Source: Castanopsis chinensis
Lineage: Eukaryota > Streptophyta > Magnoliopsida > Fagales > Fagaceae
Length of the DNA stretch: 64,000 nt
Assembly (NCBI GenBank): GCA_032878915.1
Contig: JAVQMG010000078.1
Location: 4,274,001-4,338,000 of the forward strand
Direction: 5' to 3'
Of the stretch, positions 11,496 to 20,922 are shown piece after piece. Within the stretch, counting starts at the first letter, position 1. Every line of letters starts with the position of its first letter. Position numbers and translations under genes: made by a program. The notes below the pieces were generated by a model. It made no database searches. It worked only from the letters and a program-made list of their open reading frames with translations, and was not told the DNA's origin.

Positions 11496-11741
11496 CTGGA
11501 CAAAATTTGAACTTAATAAGCTTTTAGACCATGGAGCCTGATGCCCTCCAAGAATATTGAGAAAGCAGTAGCACAAAAGATATACATTTCATGCAAAAAA
11601 TTTCTAAAATAGATACACAACAAATAAGTTCACAAAATGATAAATTTGCACAAACCTGTGTGTAAGTTGTTGAGAAAAAAAAAAAAAAAACCAATGGCCA
11701 ATTGTGTTACAAATGTTAAACTTGTAGAATTGGATTATTAC

Positions 11742-12097
11742 CTTTCCCTGTGTGAAAGAACTATAGTTTCAGCTGTTTTATCCAGAGGACAAGCTACAGG
11801 ACAAGCTACAACTTCGGAATTGAAAAACTCATCAGTCCTCCTCAAGATAAAAAAGTGATTCCCACGATGGCTGACTGAGGTGTCAATGCCTTCTTCACAA
11901 CGTGTGACAACTTTAAGCCCACCTTCAGGCTTTGAAACATCAAGATAGAAGTTGAAACTTGTAGTTCCACTTGTAGAAGTAACAAACAAAAATTCGTTGT
12001 CCTCATAAGCATGAACATGAAGAGAAAACTTATCATTCTTTTCATGATAAAGACATTCATCGCTTGCTTGTTTTGTTCTCAAGTTATGTAAATATAC
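11742..12097 (-). CDS. S9 peptidase exon 3
   Basis: Acceptor 'cccacag|gtatat'. It encodes VYLHNLRTKQASDECLYHEK, DKFSLHVHAYEDNEFLFV and the well-conserved SVSHRGNHFFILRR propeller segment. It ends at 'gggaaag|gtaata' in phase 2, with Ser completed by exon 4. The segment ACPVACPLDK contains a short in-frame duplication of 'acaagctacagg' (11786-11810). Confidence 0.82.
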
Positions 12098-12423
12098 CTG
12101 TGGGCAAGGACAAAAGTTTAACCGTCTTTTATTAGCCAAGAAAGAGGATTATGTAACTCAAGAGATATTGTTAATTTGTCCTCACCTAGGAAGCATGGAT
12201 ACTCCATTTTTGCTCAAATACCAATATCTGTTATGTATCTATACTGGACACCTCTAAAATAACTTTGCAAGTGAATCTTAGTCCTTTATTTATTTATTTA
12301 TATTTTAAAAAGTACCAATATGGCAATATGTCTAGGATTCAGCCCGTACATGGTAGAAACCCAAATTTGTGAGGTCCTTGATTTATAATTTTATATATTG
12401 GTTTTAATGTTGAACACTTATTT

Positions 12424-13313
12424 AGTTATGTTAGGTTTTAAAGATTTAAGATTAAATGTTTAGAATTTTATTTTGTATGTATTGGCAAACCAAGAACAAA
12501 ACATGTCTAGTCTATGTGTTAGGCATTACTCAAAGATGTATGTTTCAAGCTTCAAGTTCGACCTTACTGCAGAAAAGAAGAGTCGGAATCTGCCAAGCTA
12601 GATCAATCGAATAGGCTCAACCGATTGAAATCAAAGAAATCAGATTCTTCAAAATTTTAAATAGGCCCAAGTCTGCAAAAACGTTTAAGGTTTCAATCTA
12701 ACTTGTCCACGCATTAAAAGGAAACCCTAGCTACATTTTGGAGACTTTTAGAAAACTTGTGTGTTACTCTTTGTGAGATCTGAGAGGTATTGTACCTTCT
12801 AACTATACAAGTGTCTACCGGAGCAAGATTTGCAATTAAGCGTTGGTAGAACCTAGTTGCTGCTATAAAGATTAACAACCGAAGGCGATCTGAAACCTTT
12901 GAGTGGGATCTCAAAGTCAAATGCGTGAGTGATTGTGTTGCAGTAAGTCCAAGAAGAGAAGGAGTTTGTAGATTTGGAGCTTGTACGTGATCATGTTAAT
13001 AAGTTACTACTTGAGGTAGTAATAGATTTATGGTTAAATCTGATTGTAAAAACTTTAATTCTCTTATAGTGGATTTGTTTTACCTTAAAAATTGCTAAGT
13101 CAAATCCTCCCCAAGTTTTTACCTTGAAATGGTTCGTTTCATCGATTTTCCTAGATAATCATATCGTAGTATTATTTACTTTTTCGCTGTTGTGCAAAAT
13201 ATAATTTATTATTATTTAACCTAGATTTAAATAATTAACCTAAGTAATCAACCTTGGTTAATACATTAAGTTAATCAATCTGGTTTAAGGGGTCTAGACA
13301 AACAAACAAGTTA
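12424..13313 (+). mobile_element. Solo LTR (about 880 bp) with 5-bp target duplication, in intron 2
   Basis: LTR 12429-13308 begins TGTTAGGTTTTAAAG and ends ACAAACA. It is flanked by AGTTA at 12424-12428 and 13309-13313. Its sequence parallels the LTR pair at 19979-20904 and 23804-24706: 'ttggcaaa' near the start, 'gagaaggagtttgtagattt' in the middle, 'tatagtggatttg' and 'ttttcgctgtt' towards the end. No primer site or internal region follows, so it is the product of LTR-LTR recombination. It is opposite in orientation to the host gene. Confidence 0.85.
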
Positions 13314-13478
13314 CATTTTTTTTTTTTACTCTTTTGGATCTTGGTTTGTATTTTAAAGTCATTTAATAATCATGGAGTCACTTTATTATTTATTATTCTT
13401 CTTAAATTGATACATGCATAACGATATATAAATATGTTTAATAGTTTGTAAAAGAAGAAAGAAAGGAGAAGAATTAAC

Positions 13479-13816
13479 CTTATAAGGGCGGCGAGTTTTC
13501 TTGTCCATGGCGATGTAAACCAATGATTTTCCGGCCCATCCAAACCTGTTAGTGACACCCTCAAGAGTTTCCAATATTCTTCTAGTGTGAGCATTATAGA
13601 TAATAATATTATAAATCTCATCTCCTTTATTGTCCATAGCTATCGCCTTCAGTTCACCATCATAAGGGTCCTCCAACGTTCTGTCACGTGGATCAAGACG
13701 CAGTCGATGGTAGTAGTAGTTAGGTCTACGCACAGCCGCAAACTCATCACCACAATCCTCTTTGATCACCAACCTTTTCATTTCCTCATATAGATCACGT
13801 CTTATCCCTTTGAAAT
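13479..13816 (-). CDS. S9 peptidase exon 2 (shortened propeller region)
   Basis: Follows acceptor 'atatag'. It encodes DFKGIRRDLYEEMKRLVIKE, then YYYHR, then MDNKGDEIYNI and GWAGKSLVYIAMDKKTRRPY, and ends 'tataag|gttaat'. In homologues roughly 65 residues separate the YYY(E/H)R segment from the 'DTKGDEIY' segment. Here only about 20 do, inside one exon. This implies an internal deletion of propeller sequence, judged from remembered homologues and not from an alignment. Confidence 0.8.
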
Positions 13817-13901
13817 CTATATAAATGAAATTAATCAAGCAAATTAATGAGTAATTAAGTAGAGCAATTAAAATTTTAGGAACGATAAATGAAGTAATTA
13901 C

Positions 13902-14109
13902 CGAACATCATGTAATAGGCGTAATGGTTCTCTCTGCGAAGATAAGATTTGAACCGAAGGCATCGATCTCGAAACCAGTAGTATGAGTCATACCTCACAT
14001 CTTTGAACATTATCATCTCATGAGTTTCTTTCTTCGCCTTCGGAGGCTTCATCGTTGTCGGAGTCTGATCCAACGAGTCGAGTTTGTTTTCACTCTTCGA
14101 TAATCCCAA
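13902..14109 (-). CDS. S9 peptidase exon 1 (start codon)
   Basis: The frame begins MGLSKSENKLD at 14109 and includes KKETHEMIMFKDVRYDSYYW, matching the conserved 'HEM.LFGDVR.DNYYWLRD' start of the propeller domain in S9A peptidases. The donor is 'ttcg|gtaatt' and leaves phase 1: the codon GAT is completed by exon 2. A second Met at residue 20 (MKPPKAKKE) is an alternative start. No transit peptide is obvious. Confidence 0.8.
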
Positions 14110-14198
14110 GGAAGAAGGCTCCCCCTTCCTAGCTCACAGTTCCTGGATCCAGTAAAAGAACTCAGCTAAGCAGATTCTTTTTTAACTTTTCTTTTTCT

Positions 14199-14236
14199 TT
14201 TCTTCTTCTTCTTCTTCTTCTTCTTCTTCTTCTTCA
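14199..14236. repeat. (CTT)n microsatellite in the peptidase gene leader
   Basis: About 12 CTT units, reading as (GAA)n on the gene strand, lie about 90-125 nt upstream of the start codon. GA-rich 5' leaders are common in plants. The open frames translated from this area are low-complexity artefacts. Confidence 0.9.
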
Positions 14237-14259
14237 CGTGCTACATCCTTTGTGCTGCT

Positions 14260-15330
14260 TCTTCCTCTTCTCTTCTTATTTTTTTTTTTTTTTTTGATAA
14301 ATGGAACCTTCGGACAGAGTAGAGAAGGGGAGCTCGTGAGAGAGCTCAGACTTGTGTGCGTGTGTCGGTGGGTGGGTCGGTGGGTGGCTTTGTGCGGAGA
14401 AAAGTAAAAGAAAGGAAAGATAAAGATAGGACAAAGTGACCGTGTGAATGAGAAAAAAGTGAAAGAAAAATAAAATAAGAAGAGTTTTTGGGTTTGGGTA
14501 AACAATGTGAACAAATATTATTTTTTTTTTTTTTTTTATAATTGTGATGTTATTGAGCATATAGTGGAGAAAAATTTGTGAGTACTGTAACAATTTATTT
14601 AGATCAATTCATTTAAAACATAAGTGTTAATAAAATTTTATTTTACAAAAATTATTTTTAAATTAGTATTGTGAAAATATTGTGACATTTTATTATATAT
14701 CTAAACTTGTTAAGATAGTACTATTTTTCTTTAGAAAAAAAAAATACTATTGACATAATATTTTTATAACAATTCTCTTTATATATACATTGTCTTTTTT
14801 AGTAATTTACCCTTTAAACTGCCACTTTTATAAGTGCTACTTAAATACTCAATTTTTTCAAGAAGTACTTTTTAACAGTTTTTACTAAATATTTAACTTT
14901 TTGAAAAAATATTTTTTCTTACTGCACTTTTTAAAAACTTCATTTTTTTCAAAAAGTTTACTTTCAAAAAGTTAAAACAAACTCACCTTTAGTGTTGGGG
15001 GATTGAAACTCAACTGTTTATTACCGAGTCCACAAGTACACAACTGTTTTATTTTTAGAAAGTGATGAGGTGCTGTGTAATGTTAATTTAACTAAAATCC
15101 ATATCTGAATCTATTGGGTCCTACTCATTGGTCCATTCTCCGCTTCATTCAACAATTCCCAGATAAAAATAATTCCCATTGGCTCCACATTGGCTCCCAG
15201 TTTGTGTTTCTAAGCCCATCCGAACGCCACCGCTAACTCACTAAATAATAATTATAATAATTAGTTCTTTCTCTATTTCTCTCTGTTCTCTCTTTCTCTC
15301 TTTGCAGCTAAACAATCTGATTTATATGAA
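14260..15330. other. Upstream region of the peptidase gene, no gene seen
   Basis: Contains T and A homopolymers (14279-14295, 14520-14537), GTGGGTCGGTGGGTGG-type repeats (14366-14388) and long AT-rich DNA. The promoter should lie here, reading to the left, but I cannot pick out a convincing TATA box. Confidence 0.4.
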
Positions 15331-15341
15331 CTAAATATTGA

Positions 15342-15497
15342 GAGGTTGTTTGATATGAATTTTTAAACAACAGTTTTTAGTATTTAAATAATAATAATAA
15401 TAATTTTGATATGCATTTTTATAGCACTTAAGCATGTATTTTAATAACATTAAAAATTGAACAACTATAGTTAATTATTGCTACCAAACAGGCCTGA
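15342..15497. mobile_element. Small MITE-like element
   Basis: Left end 'gaggttgtttgatatg'; the right end read on the reverse strand is 'caggcctgtttggtagc'. It is about 155 bp, AT-rich and non-coding. The 'GGnnTGTTTGG' ends fit the Harbinger/hAT-type MITEs common in plants. Confidence 0.4.
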
Positions 15498-15639
15498 ATA
15501 GCACAACAATTACTAAAGATTAATTGAATAGCTTTCCCTTTATCTTACTATGTCAATTTGTCTTTTTGTGTATTGTTAATATTTTTATATTTCTTTAATT
15601 TCACCTACCCACTATCCACTGACTTGTGTATTGTGACCG

Positions 15640-15960
15640 AGGTTTGAAAAATCGGTATGGTGAAAGAACCAGAAAAAGAATTAAGTACTAATTTTCTGGT
15701 CCGACCGGGGTCCGATCGATAGTCAAATCGATAACGTCATAAATAATTTAATTATTATTTATTTAAATTATTTAAATAATTAATAATTTTTTAATATACT
15801 AAAACTAACAAAACAATAGTAATAAATATATTTCATTAAAAAAAATACAGTATATAACATCTTTTAAAAAATTTAAAATAATAAAATTACAAGACAATTA
15901 TCTTTAATATAATAAATTGAAATATTATGTTTGTAGGTTAGTTTTTACTTTTTAGGTTCT
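15640..15960. repeat. Fragment of a CCGG-rich dispersed repeat
   Basis: The segment 'gaggtttgaaaaatcggtatgg', followed by 'gtccgaccggggtccgatcg' and an AT-rich tail, resembles the left part of the 1.4-kb element at 37028. It is probably a decayed copy of the same family. Confidence 0.4.
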
Positions 15961-16569
15961 TGTCCAAATTGATAACTATTAAAGATGAAGTGACGTGAGA
16001 AGGGAACTTTTCCAATTGCCTAAGCTAAAGCCTAATCCTTTTTTCCTTTTTCCTTTTTTCTTTCTTCCCTTCTTCTCCACCATTTGATTAAGTGATTTAT
16101 CTCTTCCACCTTTTTTATTTTTTATTTTTGAGTAAATCGTCCACCGTTTTTATATTTTAATTCTACATCTTTATATCTTGCTTTCTTTTTTTTTTTCTTT
16201 TTTTTTTATTAATATCATAAATTTTTCTCATCCACCCATTTGTACTTTTTAGCATCCCAAGGCCTCTTTTTGACTTTCCCAAAGCCTAGTGCCTACACAT
16301 CTCTTCAGACCATCCACCCATTTAAAATTTTTACTTTCCTAATGCCTCTTTTTTACTTTCCTAAGCCTACACATTTCTTCATGTGTTCCCCTTCTCTATT
16401 TCTTCTTCACAAATCTCCTCACAAAACTCCTTCTCTGCTTCCTTCTCAGTCTCACTCACGGAAACAATAGTAGCTATTTTTCTTTTGGTCAAAAAATCTT
16501 GAAGAGTGTTACGTCGTCACTGTGCAGTGGCTGCTCCTTTTTTTTTTTTTTTTTTCTTTTTTCTTTTGT

Positions 16570-16894
16570 CAAAAAAATCTCGCAAAAGGCAGAAGCACTC
16601 AGCCACTCAGTGCAAAAAAGCATTTTTCGCCCAAAACTAACCAGAATGTTCCAAAACGAAGTAGTTTTAGGCTGGAAAAAAGTCAAAAAACGGTGTAGTT
16701 TTAAGTTTTCAACCCAACCGATCATAACCGATTTGACCACACTGGTTTCCGGTTTTTCGGTTGAACCGGCCGGGCTTTGAATTTTTTCAGTTTTTAAGTC
16801 ATTTTTAGTTTTTGCCCATAATTGGACCGAATTAAAGGCTGGTTCCTGATTGAACCGATCTGACTGGCCGGTCCAGTCCGGTTTTTAAAACATA
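16570..16894 (+). repeat. Left arm of a CCGGTT-rich inverted repeat
   Basis: About 325 bp that reappear inverted at 17950-18281. Shared landmarks include 'gcaaaaggcagaagcactc', 'ttccaaaacgaag', 'ggttgaaccgg' and 'ttttaaaacata'. With about 1.05 kb between the arms, this could be the termini of a non-autonomous DNA transposon or two inverted copies of one repeat. Confidence 0.7.
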
Positions 16895-16907
16895 GGTTGT
16901 GACTTAG

Positions 16908-17190
16908 ACTTAGGTGCACTTTGAATTCGGACGAAAAGCAAACGCGTTTTGTGTCTGCGTTTCCTCCTTTGTTTTTTCTTTTTCTTTTTTTTTTTTTTGG
17001 TTAAGCCGTGTATTTTTACTTTTCAGTCACACTAGTGGGTCTGTGTACTATTCATGAGACTCAAAAATCTCACTTTTCAACAATTTTTTTATTAAAAATT
17101 TATCCCACGGTACTATTCACACATTTAAAAATTATTTTGTTACAGTTTTCTGTTTTCAGCTTTCAGCTGTGTCCAAACGGACGCTTGAAG
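16908..17190. mobile_element. MITE-like element between the inverted arms
   Basis: The left end includes 'gaattcggacgaaaagcaaacgc' pieces, and the right end includes 'cagctgtgtccaaacggac', partly complementary. It has the look of a short hAT-type MITE. The ends are approximate. Confidence 0.3.
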
Positions 17191-17949
17191 CTCTCATCTT
17201 TTGCCTTTTGTGTAAGTATATGTAATTGTGTTGTTTAGCTCATCTCATGAGTGCTTGAGTGGAAGGTAGATGGGGCTGTGGGGCATGGATTGGGCAATTG
17301 GGGTAGTAAAGCTGGACTTCATTCTTACTTTGGTGAATTTTTGTAAAAATTAACATTTTGTTTTACTTTCAAAAGTATGACAAATAGTGACTTACTGCTA
17401 TTTTCTTTGTTTCATTCGATTTTGATTTTAATTTTAATTTTCATTACAACACTTATGTCAATGTGTTTAAAATAACATATAGTGTTAAATTTAATTTGCA
17501 CATTTGAGCCAAACAATTATCCATATCAGCCTATAGCAACAACATCAAATCATGCATAATCTTGCAAAATACAAAAAGTAGTCCATTTTACACATCTTGA
17601 GCAAAAAAACATCTACATAAGTGAGTGTAAAATTGTATATAAATACACAAATGTTACAGTAACCATGCATATATACATGGTTATTGTAGCTCATGCATTT
17701 AATATTTTAATATCGTTTGATAGTGTTGGGTTTGTGAGTGAGAAAATAATAAAAAATTGTAAAAGAATGAATATTTTATTGAATAGATACGTAGAATAGA
17801 TAAACTGATATGGGTATTTTGTAAAAATAGGTGTGTAAAATAAAAAAAAAATTAGTTTTTTTGTGCAAAATAGATGAAAAGTTTGCATGAGCTGATGTAA
17901 TTGCTCAGTGTGTAAATTTACATGTTGCTACAATATTTATGTAAATATC

Positions 17950-18281
17950 TATGTTTTAAAAATCGGACCGGGCCGGCCAGTCAGATCGGTTCAACCGGAA
18001 ACTAGCCTTCAATCTGGTTCAGTTATGGGTAAAAACCGAAAATGACTTAAAAACCGGAAAAATTCAAAACCTGGTCGATTCACCCGAAAAACCGAAAACC
18101 AGCGTGGTTGAACCGGTTTTGACCGGTTGGGTTGAAAACTTAAAATTACACAATTTTTTTTACTTTTTCCCAGCCTAAAACAACTTCGTTTTGGAACATT
18201 CTGGTCAGTTTTGGGCAAAAAATGCTTTTTTGCATTGAGTGGCTGAGTGCTTTTGCCTTTTGCAAGATTTTTTTCTTTGTT
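17950..18281 (-). repeat. Right arm of the CCGGTT-rich inverted repeat
   Basis: Inverted copy of 16570-16894, starting 'tatgttttaaaaatcgg' and ending 'gccttttgcaagattttt'. It carries several small indels relative to the left arm, so the pair is not recent. Confidence 0.7.
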
Positions 18282-18381
18282 CCACTTGATACTTCCATAG
18301 TGGAATTGTTGTGCTAATGCTTAGATGACTCTTGCATGCAGAAATATCATTTAAGTACTGGTGGTCTTAAGCCCTTAACTT

Positions 18382-19150
18382 CTAGCAGCCTATATTTGAA
18401 TGACTGGTTGCTAGGCCTGCGTGCATAGTGAGCAGTAGAGAAGAGTTATGCTTTGTAGTTAGAAAATTAAGGAGGCGTGAGAATACAACTCGCTCAAAGA
18501 AAAGAAAGTCATGACCGGTCCTGTCTGTCCCCCACTTTGACAGAATTCTCCACATTTTATGAAAATAAGAGGAGGGGTGAAAGCCACCATTCATTTGTGT
18601 AGAATATCTTCACTGTTGAACTTCAAACTATAAAGGACCTAAAAGAATGGCCAAAAATATCAGTAAAGCAAGAAGGAATAATACGATTTTTTTTTTTAAA
18701 TTGCAACTTTTCAAATCTAAATATTTTATATAATATCATACTCATTACTTACATTTTTTTTTTCTTTCCTATTTTTCTGTGAGCATAAGTTTATTGTTAT
18801 TTAAATAATAGTTAAACATTGGTGTGGACCGAAAACAAATGACACTAGAGCATCCCATGATCAAGAAAATAACTTGAAAAAAAACCTTAGCATTTTTAAT
18901 TCATTTTCTAAATTATTTCTAGAACTAACTCAAAAAAATTAAACGGAAAGTTATATACCATTGAAAATTTTTATGTCTCTAGATTGCAATGTATATAAAT
19001 ATTTGCAATTTAAAATATCTAGAAGAAGCTGGTTATGGTCATTTTACAATAGATTATCAGGACTGATCGAATGCATTCGAATAAATAGTGAATTATGGAT
19101 TCTCTTACATGGAACCGCCACCTGTAAACGGAAATATTAAGAAAAAAATT
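18382..19150 (-). repeat. Inverted copy of the 27-57 kb cluster block
   Basis: The reverse complement of 18601-19140 matches 31950-32520, including the 'catgtaagagaatccataatt' text at 31976 and 'cagtccacaccaatgtttaac'-type text at 32280. 18490-18600 extends the match to 40560-40680. On the plus strand 18501-18650 encodes SCLSPTLTEFSTFYENKRR-like peptide with one TAG. See the finding on the conserved segment. Confidence 0.7.
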
Positions 19151-19599
19151 ACATTTTTTTTTTTTTGTTTACAAAATACTATATCGATTAGAAGAAAATA
19201 CTTTCTCAAAAAAAAAAAAAAAATTACAAGAAGATATGTTACAAAGTTTTATTTGCCAAACAGAATGTTTCACAAGTTTTTCGTGGGTAGGCCTTTGCCA
19301 CGCGACACTCGCAAAACCTCTAAGCTAGTATGACTTTTCACCTTCCAGTCATGTGCTCTAAACATGTCTCTTTAGCAGGTAAGCTTCTTGCGAGACACTC
19401 GCGAAATCCGCTTGTTCAGCCTTTTTAAGCTTGAGTCATCACACTCTCTCACACTCATCCCTTACAATTAAAAAGCCACATACATACAGGGAAATATGAT
19501 TGAAGAAATTACAATAAAATTTGGCACAAAATTAAAGCCAACATAAAATAGTTGGAAATTACAACTTTACATATGTAAACAACTTAATTAAGCATGGTC

Positions 19600-19975
19600 T
19601 TGAGTTACAAATTTTCTGTTGAGGTTTTCCAACTCAATTAAATAAATGGTTTTGAGCTTTGTCTAGACAAGACAGTTAGCACATAAACAATATACTATTA
19701 TTACCATTCTGATGGAGAATGAGTCATCCTTGCCCACAATTTATATCAATTGTCAATAGTATAATATATTATCTCATACTTTGCTTTGCATGTGCTTTGG
19801 ACATGGTTAAATTATGAAACTAATTAACTAGACCTCGTTTTTACCTTAGTTGTTATCCTTTCATAATAAAGATAGACTCAATAGATTGAAGTTCTAGAGA
19901 AATCATGAGTCTTCTCGTCACTAGGAAAAAAAACTAAAGAAAAAAGAATCTAAATGTTTCACTGATTTCATTTAA
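19600..19975 (+). repeat. Diverged, truncated cluster block
   Basis: Shares 'aaataaatggttttgagctt', 'cattctgatggagaatga' and 'aagatagactcaatagatt' with 28860-29240. It ends where the LTR element at 19979 begins, so the insertion appears to have cut it. Confidence 0.55.
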
Positions 19976-19978
19976 TAC

Positions 19979-20904
19979 TGTTATGTTTTAAAAGTTTAGA
20001 ACAATTGGCAAATCGTGAATACAAACTTGTCTAGATATAGATCCTAGAGTCTATAGGTATTATTAGACAATGCTTAAGGTGATACAAGTCAAGATTCGAG
20101 AATATACAAGCTGTAGAAAGAATAGTTTAGAAACTGCCTGGTTCGGTCAATCAAACTCGATCGATCGAAAGACAAGCTCGACCGATTCAAACACGTATCT
20201 GTAGAATTTTAAGTCGGCCCAAATAGCAATTCAAGCCCATTAAGGATTACGGTTTCAAACCTACTTCTTCTAGTATATAATGGAAATCCTAAGCACGTAT
20301 TTATAAGGCTTTTCAAAGAGAGAAGAGTGTGACTTTTTGTATCTAGGGTTTTGTACCCAAAAGCTTTCTAATGTCTTCTACCGGTGTTATCCTTGAAGAA
20401 TCTCAAGATTTAGTATTATAGCAGTTGCTACCAACTCTAGTCATCAAAGGTGCTGATGATCTAAACCTTTAAAGGTAGTCATGGAGTCATAAACAGGAGA
20501 GTTTGTGTCTTTTTATCACAAGTGTGGGTGCTTGTGTTAATAAGGCCTAATAGAGAAGGAGTACGTGGATTTGGAGCTTGCACGTGGTTGTGTCAGTAAG
20601 TTCTATATGTGGTAGCAATAGAATGTTAGTAGTCTAAATCTTATTGTAAACTTCGATTCTCTATAGTGGATTTGCTTTTTTCCTTGAGGATAACTAAGTT
20701 AAATCCACTCCAGGTTTTTTACTGGTTTGGTTTTCCTAGATTATCATATCATTATGTTATTTACTTTTTCGCTGTTTTACATGATATGAATTTATTCTTT
20801 TAACTTAGATCTGAATAGTAAACCTAAGTATTTTCTTGGTTAATTAATTAGGTTAAACAACTTGTGTTAAGTTAAACAATCTAGTTTACAGGGATCTAAA
20901 AACA
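19979..20904 (+). mobile_element. 5' LTR of a non-coding Copia-like element
   Basis: Begins TGTTATGTTTTAAAAG. It is near-identical in layout to 23804-24706 (same order of 'ttggcaaat', 'gacaatgct..aaggtgatacaag', 'gagaaggagt', 'tatagtggatttgctt'). Ends at or near 'aaaaaca', seven bases before the primer site. It contains GATCGATCGA-type motifs near 20158. Confidence 0.85.
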
Positions 20905-20910
20905 TATAAG

Positions 20911-20922
20911 TGGTATCAGAGC
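20911..20922 (+). promoter_or_regulatory. Primer-binding site (initiator-Met tRNA type)
   Basis: TGGTATCAGAGC directly after the 5' LTR is the standard plant Copia primer site, complementary to the 3' end of initiator-Met tRNA. Confidence 0.9.

Larger units (their letters stand above)
2617..14109 (-). pseudogene. Prolyl oligopeptidase-family serine peptidase gene (S9A), at least 9 exons, apparently disrupted
   Basis: Oligopeptidase B/protease-II-like gene. The family cleaves short peptides with an alpha/beta-hydrolase domain capped by a beta-propeller. Exons on the minus strand, from the 5' end: 14109-13902, 13816-13479, 12097-11742, 11495-11201, 8573-8415, 5428-5062, 3644-3579, 3403-3355, 2734-2617. 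All junctions are GT-AG and phases agree. The encoded order matches plant homologues such as Arabidopsis At1g50380 (from memory). The nucleophile motif GTSAGG is in exon 6, Asp in NDPRV spans exons 8/9, and His in AGHF is in exon 9. Defects: one extra A in the A12 run of exon 6 (5288-5299) shifts the frame; about 65 propeller residues are absent in exon 2; the expected last exon (about 30 residues) is not visible down to position 1. The shift could be an assembly error, so 'pseudogene' is provisional. Transposons fill several introns. Confidence 0.8.

Noticed and set aside
14182..14593. Two long minus-strand frames upstream of the peptidase gene
   Set aside because: Low-complexity translations of CTT and A/T runs in the leader and upstream region.
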